This document shows positions 34,251 through 45,425 of a stretch of DNA of 64,000 nucleotides, one piece after another. This stretch comes from Larix kaempferi (Eukaryota > Streptophyta > Pinopsida > Pinales > Pinaceae): assembly GCA_027924585.1 (NCBI GenBank), contig BSBM01002086.1:124001-188000 (forward strand), given 5' to 3'. The notes beneath the pieces are model-generated. The model was not told the DNA's origin and ran no database searches. It was given only the letters and a program-made list of their open reading frames with translations. The position numbers and the translations under genes were made by a program. Each line of letters starts with the position of its first letter. The stretch's first letter is position 1.

Positions 34251-34655
34251 CTTGTAATATTAATTAACATCATTTTAATCATATTTATGAATTAAATATT
34301 TCATGTATAGAAGAATGCACATAACATTGAAGAAGCTACACCCTTAGCCTCCCATGTCAAAAAAAGGAAATCATAATTTTTGGGGTGGACATTAAAGATG
34401 CAAATAGTTTTTGTGTAAGCGACAAAGGATATAAATATGAATCTTCTTTTTTTCTCAAAGGAATAGATATACACTATCATTCTATTTTTCAAAATGTTCA
34501 AATGAGAACAATGGTGTGATTCGCATCCCTAAGATATATGTGGGGTGTGACGTTGCCATGAAGGATAAGCATTGGCTTTCATTCTCTCCAATATCAATGG
34601 TTGAACTTATTAGTGACAACCCTTGGGATTTATGTATAGTTAATGGGCACACCAT

Positions 34656-35017
34656 TGTTAGGAACCCATGTCTTTACTTTGTTAGTATATTGTTGTTGGA
34701 CGCATATGCTTTGTAAGTCATCCCGTAGTATTTGTTGATCCATAGTTTGTGTTATTGTTATTTGGCGCATATGCTTTGTAAGTCGCTCGTAGTATTGTTG
34801 ATCCATAGTTTTTATTGGCCCATGGTTTTGACCCATAGTATTGGCTCCTAGACTTAGTATATAAGTGTGTGTTGAGGCCTATGAAGGCACCGTGAAGTTA
34901 TTTGTATTGAGCTTTCTCAAAGGAGGTTGCCCCCTCGAAGTGGCCTACGATCAATAAAATATTTTGTGATCCAATATATTGTGCATTTTATCAATTAATT
35001 GTTGCAGGTTCCTCACA
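34656..35017 (+). repeat. Reina-like 5' LTR
   Basis: 362 bp. TATATAAG at 34858-34865 is the likely TATA box. AATAAA at 34953-34958 is the likely polyadenylation signal. The gap between them sets R. Confidence 0.95.
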
Positions 35018-35019
35018 TC

Positions 35020-35031
35020 TGGTATCAGAAC
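35020..35031 (+). other. Primer-binding site, initiator-Met tRNA type
   Basis: TGGTATCAGAAC, two bases after the LTR end; it differs by one base from the common TGGTATCAGAGC. Confidence 0.9.
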
Positions 35032-35459
35032 ACTTTCTTGGGTTCATTGGGTGAAATTTCTACTGAAAAAAATTTGCGTATCTGTTGCAGGTTCGGATCT
35101 GGGAATAATCCCTATCCGCTTAACTGTGGGAAGTACTTGGGCATAAGCCCTAAAACTCATTATGAGGAGTACCACAGAAACCCCGAAGTAGCTGGCCCAT
35201 TGAGAGGACCTGCCGACGAAAAGGGCAACGACCCCTACCTAATTGACTAGTTCCCACCTGTGAGGTAAACCAAGAGCTATCGTTTGTGGCAAAGCAGTTA
35301 TCAGTTTTACCTGAACCGTGGAGTGAGGGGTGGCCCCAATACGCAAGCCGTCAGACAGCATTGGTGGCCGAGTGATTCCCCTAAAACGTTAGGAAGCCGA
35401 GCATACCTGGGTTCCATATCTATTTTCAGCTGCAAAATCACAGATTTTCTCTGTCCAGA

Positions 35460-35710
35460 ACTGTTGTCGATCACTTCCACACTGTTGCAGATCCCTTTGT
35501 TTCCGATCACTTCCGCACTGTTGCAGATCTATCTATTTCTAATCACTTCTGCGTTGTTGCAGATCTATCTGTTCCGATCAGTTTCACATCGTTGCAGATC
35601 TATCTGTTTCCGATCAGTTCCGCGCCGTTGTAGATCTATCTGTTTTCGATCCCTTCCGCACCATTGTAGATCTATTTGTTTTCGATCAGTTCCACGCCGT
35701 TGCAGATCCA
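35460..35710 (+). repeat. 36-bp tandem repeat in gypsy leader
   Basis: GTTGCAGATC or a one- to two-base variant begins at 35484, 35520, 35556, 35591, 35627, 35663 and 35699. The period is 36 bp, with one 35-bp unit. A frame through it would read repeats of CRSICFRSVPRR, but the array lies in the untranslated leader well before the gag ATG. Confidence 0.92.
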
Positions 35711-36164
35711 TTCCTGGAAAAAAAACTCCATATCTCCCTTGTTTTCACTGTATTTCCCTTGAAACTTCCCCGACACCCCTGTAATCTCATTCTTCATATT
35801 TCATTCCTGAGGACCCTATCCCAAATTCCACTTCCCAAAGCCCGAAATCTCACATTTGTCTATTTTTAGGGTTTTCCATAACTTCTTCGGATTTCACCCA
35901 ATCGCCTTCAAATTTTACCACAAAGTTCCTTTCCCAATTCTGCTTCTTTGTCCCTCTCTGCCAAATTTTCTCATTCTTTCACCCCGCTTTTGAAATCCTC
36001 CTTTTTTGCTTCCCTGTCCATTCGACAGTGTCCAAAACCTAGTCAAACCCAAATTACCCTTCATATTTTTTGCCAAATCCAGATTTTCCTTTACTGAAAC
36101 AATTTTTGTTTTTGTTTTTGTTTTTCTACCCACTCACCAAAAAAAAAAAAAAAAACTCCTGGTT

Positions 36165-37120
36165 ATGGTTGTCACCCACGCAGGAGCAAAAACCATGGAA
36201 GAAGCACTTGTAGCCATCCAAGCCAAACTCCAGGATCTGGATGAAAAATTTCTCAGCCTCCATCTTGAGCATTTAGCCATGAACACCAAACGACAGTCTG
36301 AGTCTTCATCAGACAATGGGTTCTCTTCTTCCAGCAATTTCCGTGGTGTGAAGCTTGATTTTCCTCACTTCAATGGTATTGATCCGATGAGATGGATCTA
36401 TCATGCAGAACAGTATTTCAGTTTGCATAATACTTTTGATGTCAACAAAGTTCCACTTGCATCCTTTCATTTGGAACAGGAAGCTCTTCAATGGTACCGT
36501 TGGTACATCAAGGCTCATGAAGAACCAAAATGGATAGATTTTTGCCAGCTCCTTTTGCAACGATTTGGTCCTAGTACTTTTGATGACTTCACAGGAGCCC
36601 TCACTAAACTTCGCCAAATTGGCACTATGAGAGCATACCAAACCGAATTTGAGAAACTAGCCAATCACACCAAAGGATTGCCTTATGACTTCTACCGAAG
36701 TTGTTTTATTAGTGGTCTAAATGATGCAATCTACTCTGAGGTCAAAATGTTCTGTCCAACACAATGATGGAAGCCCTGGGATTGGATAAGTTGTCAGAAG
36801 ACAAGACTGCAGCCCAACAGCGCTCCAAACCCACTTTTGTTCCCTTCCGAAATATGGGTTCTCAACGACCTCCCATCCCGCTAGCTCCTCGACCAAATCC
36901 TATCAAGCATTTGTCTGAAACCGAGATACAGGCACGCAAAGAAAAAGGGCTTTGTTATAATTGTGATGAGAAATTCACTCGGGGACATAGATGTGTTCAG
37001 CAAAAGCTCTATCTCCTGGATATGGATTCTCCGCCTGCCTCTGAAATTGGTGAAGAAGCTCCAGATACAATGGATGCTCAGGTTGACATTCCAGAGCCGC
37101 CTATTGACCCTCTGTCTTAG
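36165..37120 (+). pseudogene. Reina-like gag with one frameshift
   Basis: The capsid part starts at ATG 36165, after a 16-A run that forms part of the leader. It has a coiled segment (VAIQAKLQDLDEKFLSLH), then the retrotransposon gag domain (GVKLDFPHFNGIDPMRWIYH, EALQWYRWYI, QRFGPSTFDDF, FEKLANHTKGLP). The frame ends at 36767, while the +2-shifted frame opens at 36764 with ALGLDKLSEDK, so a small indel near CACAATGATGG broke the gene. The zinc knuckle CYNCDEKFTRGHRC is at about 36954-36995. A TAG at 37118-37120 ends the open stretch, followed by in-frame DDQPEISLNALAG, so the original gag-pol was one frame. Confidence 0.88.
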
Positions 37121-37177
37121 GATGACCAACCAGAGATATCTCTCAATGCTTTAGCTGGAATCACCACCCCACAAACC

Positions 37178-37636
37178 ATGCGGGTCAGGGGTTACTTCAA
37201 GAAGCTTCCTCTTACAATACTCATTGATTCTGGTAGCACTCATAATTTCATTAACCCTCGGATCACCAAACAGGATGATTGTTTTATCCATCCTTGCTCC
37301 AACTTTGAAGTCATGGTTGCTAATGGGGGCACCTTACCTTGCAAAGGGAAGTGTCGTAATGTGCGTATCTCTATGGGAGATTATAACCTGCACTCTAACA
37401 TGTTTTCCTTGACCTTAGGCGGATGTGATGTGGTTTTGTGTGCTCAATGGCTACACACACTTGGCCCCATCTTATGGGATTTTGCTGAACTTTGGATGCA
37501 ATTTTCCCCCAATGGACAAAAACACACATTGACAGGCTTACAACCAGTGTCTCTTAGCATCATCAGTTCACATCGCATGGAAAAACTCCTTAAGAAGAAT
37601 TCACATGTTGTCATCGCTCAGATCCATTCCATTTAG
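37178..37636 (+). pseudogene. Reina-like aspartic protease
   Basis: 152 residues open. The active-site block ILIDSGSTHNFINPR carries an intact D-S-G triad, and the C-terminal block DVVLCAQWLHTLGPILWDF matches the LG..WL..LG region of chromovirus proteases. It stops at TAG 37634-37636 at the start of the RT region. Confidence 0.88.
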
Positions 37637-39316
37637 ATGCAACCATCAGTGGTCTCCACTACTCCTTTGGATCTACAACAAATTCTAGATCGATATACTG
37701 GTGTCTTTGCTGAACCAGTGGGATTGCCACCTTCAAGGCCAGAGGACCATCGTATTCAGCTCTTTCCTGGAAGTGTTCCTCCCAACATCAGGCCCTATCG
37801 CTACCCATTTCACCAAAAAACAGAGATTGAAATGCTTGTTTGGGACTTACTGAAGCAAGGTGTTATTCGCCCAAGCACTAGTTCCTTTTCTTCACCAGTT
37901 CTTCTTGTCCGCAAAAAATATGGGTCATGGCGCCTCTGCATTGACTTCCGAGCACTTAATCACCTCACTATCAAGGATAAGTTTCCAATTCCTGTTGTTG
38001 ATGAGCTTCTTGATGAGCTTCATGGTGCTCAATTTTTCTCCAAGTTGGATCTTCGTTTTGGGTATCATCAAATTTGGGTTCATGAGGATGATATCCCTAA
38101 AACAGCGTTCCGCACACATGATGGCCACTAGGATTTTTTGGTCATGCCCTTTGGCCTCACTAATTCTCCTTCCACATTCCAGGCCTTGATGAATAAAATA
38201 TTCCGGCCCTACTTGCAAAAATTCATTCTGGTATTCTTTGATGATATCCTCATCTACAGTAAAACATGGGCTGAACATCTCCAGCATCTGGATCTTGTCA
38301 TGAAACTTTTCTCTGACCATCATCTCCACGCCAAACAGTCTAAATGTGTTTTTGGAAAGAAGGAAGTCGAGTATCTCGGGCACATTATCTCAGCACAAGG
38401 GGTTTGCGTGGATCCTCCCGAAATCGCTGCCATGAACAATTGGCAGCATCCTCAAACACTCAAGATCCTTAGTGGTTTTTTGGGATTGACTGGCTACTAC
38501 CGCAATTTTGTCAAGGATTATGGAAAGATTGCAGCTCCATTAACTGCTCTATTGAAAAAGGATGCTTTTACATGGACACATGCTACTAAGTGTGCATTTG
38601 ACAAACTGAAACAAGCTATGTGTACTACACCTGTTCTAGCTATCCCTGATTTTTCCAAGCCCTTCACTATTGAGAGTGATGCTTGCGGAAATGGACTTGG
38701 TGTTGTTCTCCTTCAAGATGAACACCCCATTGCGTTCACCAACAAATCCCTTTCAGGTAAGAATTTAGCTGCCTCTACATATGAGAAGGAAATGATGGCT
38801 ATTTTGCATGCAGTACAAAAGTGGCAACCATACCTATTAGGGAATCATTTCTGCATCAAGACTGATCATCGGCGTCTGAAATATTTCCTGGAACAACATG
38901 TATCCTCCCTAATAAAACAGAAATGGGTTAGCAAACTAATGGGTTATGACTATGAGATCACTTACAAGAAGGGTAAGGACAATATTGTGGCGGATGGTCT
39001 TTCTCACAAATTTGAGGACCAAGGTTCTTTTTCAGCTATTTCTATGCCCGTTCCAAATTGGTTTCAATCTGTTCAACAGGGCTATGTCAATGACTCTTCA
39101 TTATCTCAAATTATCCAACGCTTGGCCAACAACCCTTCTGTTGTACCACATTACTCTTGGGATGGTGCTTCCCTGAGATACAAGGGTCGTCTGGTGCTTC
39201 CCCAGAGCATAGATATTCAACAGGATGTCTTCTATGAACTCCATGCTTCTCCATCAGCAGGGCATTCTGGGTTCCTCAAAACATATGAGCGGGTACGATG
39301 TAACTTCTTTTGGTAG
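37637..39316 (+). pseudogene. Reina-like reverse transcriptase and RNase H
   Basis: Open from 37637 to a TAG at 38129-38131, then to TAG 39314-39316 in the same frame. RT motifs in order: LLKQGVIRPSTSSFSSPVLL, WRLCIDFRALN, FFSKLDLRFGYHQIWVH, LVMPFGLTNSPSTFQALMN and the active site FFDDILIYSK near 38237-38266. The RNase H domain has IESDACGNGLG (Asp), the YEKEMMAILHAVQKW block (Glu) and TDHRRLKYFLEQ (Asp), and then the NIVADGLSHK end. A start at 37637 is only the first Met after a stop; the protein was part of a polyprotein. Confidence 0.92.
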
Positions 39317-40483
39317 GGCATGAAAAGTACAATTCAATAGATGGTGGTTTAATGTGATACCTGCCAGCACAATAAGGGTGAAACGACACTCCTTCCGGGA
39401 TTACTCGAACCCTTACCCATACCTACATGGATTTGGATAGATATTTCTATGGATTTCATTGAAGGGCTCCCTAAATCTGGAGGGAAGACAGTGATTTTGG
39501 TTGTGGTTGATTGCCTCTCCAAATATAGTCATTTTTGTGCTCTTAGCCATCCCTATACAGCCTCCGCAGTCGCTCAAATTTTCCTGGACCAAATCTTTCA
39601 TCTTCATGGCGTCCCTTCTTCCATTGTCTCAGATCGTGATGCGACTTTCACCAATCATTTTTGGACATAACTATTTCGCCACACTGGCACCAAATTGAAG
39701 ATGAGTTCAGGGTATCACCCCCAAACAGATGGTCGAACTGAAATTATCAATAAATTCTTGGAAACTTATCTTCGTTGCTTCACCTTTGAACAATAACATC
39801 AATGGGCAAAGTGGCTCCCTCTCTCTGAATGGTGGTACAAAACCTCTTACCACACTGCCTCTAAAATGACCCCATATGAAGCAGTCTATGGTCAGGAACC
39901 GCCAGTTCTTCTTTCATACACCCCCAGCAGTTCACCAATTTAGGAAGTTGACACAGTTCTTTGAAACCGCGATCAGATTCTTCGCATTTTGCAAGACAAT
40001 CTTCACATGGCAAGAAATCGCATGAAGCAACAAGCCGATCAACACTGTTCTGAGTGCACTTTTCAAGCAGGTGATATGGTTTTTCTTCGTCTCCAGCCAT
40101 ACAAGCAATCGTCCCTGAAACTCAAAGGGCGTCATAAGCTCGCTCCAAAGTTCTATGGGCCATATTGGATTCTTCAGAAGATTGGGTCCGTTGCTTATAA
40201 ATTGGAACTTCCTCCTTCTTCCTGCATTCATCCAGTATTTCATGTCTCTTGTCTGAAGAAAGTTCTTGGCACCAACATCATAGGACAAACTATTTTACCC
40301 GAACTGGATAATGAAGGATCCATCCTTTTGGAGCCGGATTCCATCCTCAATAAGCACACTCGTCAGCTTCGCTCTCGCTCTATCACAGAGGTCTTAATTC
40401 AGTGGCACGGCATGCAACCAGAGGATGCTACATGGGAACTACTCCTTCAGATTCAACAACAATTTCCACATCTAAAGCTTTGA
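39230..40483 (+). pseudogene. Reina-like integrase and chromodomain, with eight in-frame stops
   Basis: Same frame as RT. The HHCC zinc region (HASPSAGHSG ... CDTCQHNK) is hit by TAG 39314, TAG 39338 and TAA 39350. The DDE core has SMDFIEGLPKSGGKTVILVV (first Asp), IVSDRDATFTNHFW (second Asp) and [15 protein letters not shown] (Glu), with TAA at 39668. Further stops are TAA 39794, TAG 39941 and TGA 39962. From 39989 the frame stays open to 40483 and includes the GPY/F region (LAPKFYGPYWIL, VFHVSCLKK) and a chromodomain (EVLIQWHGMQPEDATWELL). Such chromodomains target insertion to certain chromatin marks in other elements; here that is inferred. Confidence 0.9.
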
Positions 40484-40498
40484 GGACAAAGATTTTTC

Positions 40499-40512
40499 TA
40501 AGGGGGAGGGGA
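40499..40512 (+). other. Polypurine tract of Reina-like element
   Basis: AAGGGGGAGGGGA directly precedes the 3' LTR. Confidence 0.9.
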
Positions 40513-40874
40513 TGTTAGGAACCCATGTCTTTACTTTGTTAGTATATTGTTGTTGGACGCATATGCTTTGTAAGTTGTCCCGTAGTATTTGTTGATCCAT
40601 AGTTTGTGTTATTGTTGTTTGGCGCATATGATTTGTAAGTCGCCCATAGTATTGTTGATCCATAGTTTGTATTGGCCCATGGTTTTTACCCATAGTATTG
40701 GCGCCTAGACTTAGTATATAAGTGTGTGTTGAGGCCTATGAAGGCACCGTGAAGTTATTTGTATTGAGCTTGCTCAAAGGAGGTTGCCCCCTCGAAGTGG
40801 CCTGCGACCAATAAAATATTATGTGATCCAATATATTGTGCATTTTATCAATTAATTGTTGCAGGTTCCTCACA
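40513..40874 (+). repeat. Reina-like 3' LTR
   Basis: 362 bp. AATAAA at 40810-40815. About 13 differences from the 5' LTR by eye, mostly transitions with some transversions. Confidence 0.95.
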
Positions 40875-41660
40875 ACCATTTTTAGGGAGCTTGTGGGTGG
40901 ATTTGATACAATCTTTCATTCTTTTTGCTCGTAATAGTTCCAATTCAAGTATCAAATTCCAAATCAACATACCTTGACAACTTTTGGGGCCATGATCCAT
41001 GTGTGTATGCAAATTTTATGACCACTTCGGGAGCTACATTTTCCATCATTTTTATTCTAGTCTCTAACATGTTGTTATTGTTTGCTCGTGTATTTGAAAG
41101 AAAATTATAGTTTATTATTGTAAGTAAAAACTTAGGGATATGTCACCAACTATTCAAATAAGTGTTACAAGGTGGAAACAATGTCACGTAAATTAAGGCA
41201 ACATTGAACATGTTATGTTGTCACTATATGCCCAATTATTTCTTTTGTATTGGGGCAATCTTTCCCTTATAGGGCATGGGATACTTTTGGTGCCTCAAAA
41301 TTCCACATGGATAAAATCACTAGGATATTAGTATGCTACTTCAAATGAAAACTCAAAGGTATTATGATGGAAATCATTGTGAAGACAACCTCTCACCATT
41401 GTGTGAGTCGCCTAACCTAATGATAAGTCTATATAAAATGTTAAGATCCTTTGATTTAGATTATGTGCACATCAAGTAGAGTGGGAGGGGGGCTATTGAG
41501 TTGTGTGACAAATTCCCTTTTGTTGCTTGGTTCAAACATAAAGCTTACTATTGTAAGATTTCATAGAAAAATTATCTCTTGGACTTGTTGTAAAGAATAA
41601 GAATACTACTATTGGTGTCTAGTAGCACTACCAACTTGATGAGTATCAAAAATTTTATTT

Positions 41661-41898
41661 TTTTTATTTTCACATGTGGTTCACAAACCCCCCAGCGGGG
41701 CTGCTACGCCCATGGTAAGAAATCATGGGGGGGGGCACCCGAAGGGGCCGCACCCAGTTCGCTTTGATTACGGAACTAACCGGAAGGGGACATCAAGTGA
41801 GGCCCTTATATAGCAATGTATAGCCACCCAAGGATTTGACCCCGAGACCTTCTGCTCACAACTTACAACACTCAACCACTTGAGCTATCCCACCGGGC
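41661..41898 (-). mobile_element. tRNA-derived SINE
   Basis: On the minus strand it starts GCCCGGTGGGATAGCTCAAG, in which TAGCTCAAGTGG matches the RNA polymerase III A box. About 40 bp on, GGTCAAATCC is a decayed B box. The 3' end is A-rich. A 17-bp target duplication TATCAAAAATTTTATTT lies at 41644-41660 and 41899-41915. The duplicate host block near 22127-22145 has the single empty site. It is about 238 bp, typical of plant SINEs. It has no coding capacity and would rely on a LINE for retrotransposition. Confidence 0.85.
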
Positions 41899-42245
41899 TA
41901 TCAAAAATTTTATTTGTTGTGTATGCATTATTCAAAAAAGGGAATGAATGTTGTTGCAAATAAGATAGGTAGTTTGTAAACCATATAATTAGATTCCCTT
42001 AGTGTTCTTTCAAAACATAGACAAAATCGGTGATTTTTTTGCAATGAATTGTTTTGCAAAATCTTGATTTTTTTGAAATTTATTATTTTTGTATGTTTGC
42101 TTCTTAACGATGTTTTTATTAATTGTTTTATTGGTGATTACATGTTAAAATTATCATTTTTCAAATTTTCAAAATAATCAAAGTTTACAAATCTAAAAAA
42201 ACATTGAATTTTATGACTTTTTTACTATAAGGAATTTATCGGCAT

Positions 42246-42672
42246 GACTTTGTAAACATACCTATGGTAGGATCTAAAGCAAGTTTCTATTTGTAGGGTG
42301 TATCATGCAATTTTGCATATCATTGATGTCACCCTATTTATATACTTGAATATTTTTGTGTATATTTCTAAAGATAAACATGAAAAAGTCATTAAACCTT
42401 GAAAACATGAAAATGTATTTAAGTCGATATTGACATAAATAGCTCTAAAACATGATGTTTTAAGACATTTGTAAAATAAAAGAGATAAGTTATGGCTCAA
42501 TCAATTATTGTCAGCGTTGTCGGGTCATTGATGTAGTTGTCCACTTATTGCAAGATATCTAGTTTGATTCCCACGTAATGAACTGCACTAATATATGCCC
42601 ATTGGTTTATACTAAGTACCATCCACAACCATGGAGAAGTCCTATGGGTTTCCCAGTGAGATTTTTTTGTGG
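42246..42672. other. Intergenic, no gene seen
   Basis: AT-rich, only short frames, no repeat recognised. Confidence 0.5.
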
Positions 42673-42699
42673 GTGCGTGCATGCGTGCGTGCATGCGTG

Positions 42700-42751
<52 letters not shown>
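42673..42751. repeat. (TGCG/TGCA)n and (GT)n microsatellite
   Basis: An alternating TGCGTGCA segment (42673-42701) leads into about 25 GT units. Alternating purine-pyrimidine of this length can adopt Z-DNA. The sequence GACCAAAGACCCCTTTTT after it is repeated at 42794. Confidence 0.96.
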
Positions 42752-42752
<1 letters not shown>

Positions 42753-43379
42753 CCAAAGACCCCTTTTTAACAATTCACACTCATCCTAGAGGATGACCAA
42801 AGACCCCTTTTTATACAGAGTTGCAAATGCAAATGATGAAACATGGAACATAAAAGGCAGAATCATGGATCCGCAAACGTGATCCATGATTCGAATTGTC
42901 CAACTATTGTTCCCCAAAAATACATAAGGGTTATATTTCTTGTTCATATGAAAGGTTGTATGAAGTTATTTATACAGTTAAATCCTTGTGTTGTAATCTC
43001 TAACTCCGGGAGCCATTTTAGGTGAATAGTTGTTTATTTGTTGAGGTTGCTCCAACAACCCTCATGGAGATTGTCACCTTAGTAATTGACGGTTACTTGT
43101 ACTAGCTACTTGCAACATTTGTGGCATTTGCTTTATATACAACTTCTGTAGCGAAAAACTATGGTTAGAATATGTAATCACTTCATCATCATAGTCAAAA
43201 GAATATGAAATCCCTCTATCTATACATCCAAAATTCAAAGAGTATAACTAAAAGAATACCTAATGTCAATGCTTAACTTATCTATCAAAATACATGTTTT
43301 TGTAGGCAAAGGATAGACAAAAAGGAACAATAGATGAGGAAACGAGTGACAAAATAGTGACATATCCACAATTCAACAT
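42752..43379. other. Intergenic, no gene seen
   Basis: A short duplication (GACCAAAGACCCCTTTTT) at the left end; otherwise nothing supported. Confidence 0.5.
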
Positions 43380-45420
43380 CTCCCCCAGGCTAAATAAATT
43401 GCATGTCCTCATGCAACGAATCATTATTAGTTTTCTTCTGAGTCTGGATTTACAAGGGAAGAAAGTTCAGGATAGAAGTTGTTCATCTCACATGTTGGCT
43501 GCCCTAATTCATCGGGTGTGTAGAAACCTATCTAATATTGTATAGTTTTTGAGAATTTGTCTTCATCCTCCGTTGGATGCCACATTATCGAGGCGTGAAA
43601 ATTCAACCCATCCCATTTAATGCCATGAAATTTTAGACAATCTATGTACTTTTGGACCCGATCCAGGGTAGTACCACATATAGCAAGAGAGAAAGGGTCT
43701 TTATCCTTTTGCTCAGGAAACAAAGATTCATGTCGTCTTTTGATACATAGTACAACTCCCAACCTATCCCTATCTATCCAATTTTTACAGGAAAAAATAG
43801 TAGATTGTTGAACTTTTGTAAAGGAAGAAACATGTTCTAAGTTCTATAGTATTCTTTCCTTCTTTACATGTAACTCTCTTGGGATGGGTTCACCACGTAC
43901 CCACAATTTTTCAGTTTTCTCAATGTACCTCAAGAAGGATAATGCATTACCCCATGACACCTATTTTTTAATAAATGAGGCAAATGAACTCAATTGCACA
44001 TCACCTACTTTTGGGTTTGGATCCCGATTAGTTGTTTGGCTTACTACCAGATTGTGCATATACAGTTCACAAAGCAATTTTTTGTCTTATTCGCAACATG
44101 TGGGATATAATTCCAAAAATTGTTCTATAGTGTCAATGCACGTTTATTTTCCCATAGCCAAGTCTCTCATCTGAAAAGATATCAATTTCCCTTTCAAATA
44201 TACAACATACATAGACGAAGTCAAATATGCTCTCAGATGCTCTCAGAACATGTCCTAGGTGACATAGGTATTGTTTTTCCTATTGGAGTTGTTTGATAGT
44301 ATTGTTCATCTTACTGATTTCTAACTATGCATGTTTGAGTTTGATTCCCTCTACTCTTTGTTGGGAGAAGACTTATTCTTGAAGTTTGAGAAATTCATCA
44401 CTTATCTCTCTAGGGTATCTTCTTTATATTTCCACTCAACAACCCCTTGTTCCAATTGGGCATTATCTCTTAACGTAGTCGATTCCCTATCAACAACTTC
44501 TACCTTGGATAAAGCAATATCATATTTGTTCCATGTGGAAGGTTCTTCTTGTACTACATCCTTCACCCTATCATCATCAATGCCATGTTGATCAGATACT
44601 AACCAACCATCCTGCTCACCAATGGTTTGGACAAGAGCATCCAATGCATGCTTAGATTCATGCATTCTCATTTTTTCCTGAGCTAGAACCATTTTTTCTC
44701 ATAGATTTCAGTTGGTTCTTCTTAACTTCTAATTAAATTTATTCATCCTTCTATAAGACTGTCGAAGATGTATGAGATGTTTCAAAGGTCATTTTTTGCA
44801 AAACAAAACCTTTTGTGAAATATTGACTTTTTCTGACCTTTACTTGTCTTATCCTCTAGGGCTTCTCGAGAAATTGATTCTTCTTCTTTATTCAGGGAAA
44901 AAACCCTTTCATTACATTCATCTTGACTTGGATGGGTTCACCGTCTCTTTGGTGGTTGAAACACATCATACCTCTACTATAGTCTTGCAAACCAATGGAA
45001 TTTCAAGGTTCCCATACCCTCCAGGTTCGTCTCTCTTGGAGCTTCTTTCACATCAATAATATCAACATCCTTGGTGGTTGAAGTAACATGAGTGTCTTCT
45101 GTAGTAGTGGATGCTTTGTTCAAAACCTTATTATTTTGAGTAAGGGGTCCTTGTTGTACAAAAGAAATCCAATCCCTATTTGTTCCCATTAATGCATCTT
45201 CCACTAACAATCTTATTAACCCATGATGGGTCAAACTATTTTCAAGATTTTAACTTTGTTTGGCCTAGCTGCTCATTAGTTCAAGCGAACGAAAAAATAA
45301 AATATGGAATGTTGACATACCTTTGATTCCATAAATATTTCACTAGCTTGAAATGGTATCCAAACAAGGTTTGGTACCATCCATCGCAAATGAGGTATTT
45401 CTGGATGCAAAATGAAACAT
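43380..45420 (-). pseudogene. Decayed minus-strand reading frame of unknown family
   Basis: Four open pieces lie on the minus strand at 45276-45470, 44977-45234, 44402-44692 and 43532-43762, with coding-like sequence between them in neighbouring frames. The 44402-44692 piece is charged and helical (MRMHESKHALDALVQTIGEQ), probably a coiled coil. The 43532-43762 piece contains TLDRVQKYIDCLKFHGIKW. I recognise no family. Upstream on this strand the sequence is interrupted at 45425 by the tandem element. Minus-strand frame sequence with similar character continues just beyond it (about 63023-63110), so the element may have inserted into this locus. It could be a host pseudogene or a transposon ORF. 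Confidence 0.45.
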
Positions 45421-45425
45421 CCTGT

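Larger units (their letters stand above)
34656..40874 (+). mobile_element. Complete but inactivated Ty3/gypsy chromovirus, Reina-like
   Basis: Two 362-bp LTRs (34656-35017 and 40513-40874) begin TGTTAGGAACCC and end CCTCACA. The perfect 5-bp target duplication ACCAT lies at 34651-34655 and 40875-40879. Primer site, gag, protease, RT, RNase H, integrase, chromodomain and polypurine tract follow in standard order. Short LTRs, total length 6.2 kb, the CX2CX7HXC-type knuckle and a C-terminal chromodomain fit the Reina clade of plant chromoviruses. By eye about 13 of 362 LTR positions differ (about 3.6 percent), so it is older than the copia element. The pol frame has ten stops and there is one gag frameshift. 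Confidence 0.95.
34251..42245. repeat. Duplicated host block, copy B, interrupted by a gypsy element and a SINE
   Basis: 34251-34655, 40880-41643 and 41916-42245 together are collinear with copy A (19249-22480). Copy A supplies the empty sites for both insertions (near 19671-19690 for the gypsy element, near 22127-22145 for the SINE). Confidence 0.85.

Noticed and set aside
41830-41898. Possible tRNA gene on the minus strand
   Set aside because: Only the A box fits well; the B box is decayed and no cloverleaf with acceptor stem is evident. The 17-bp target duplication shows it is a SINE.
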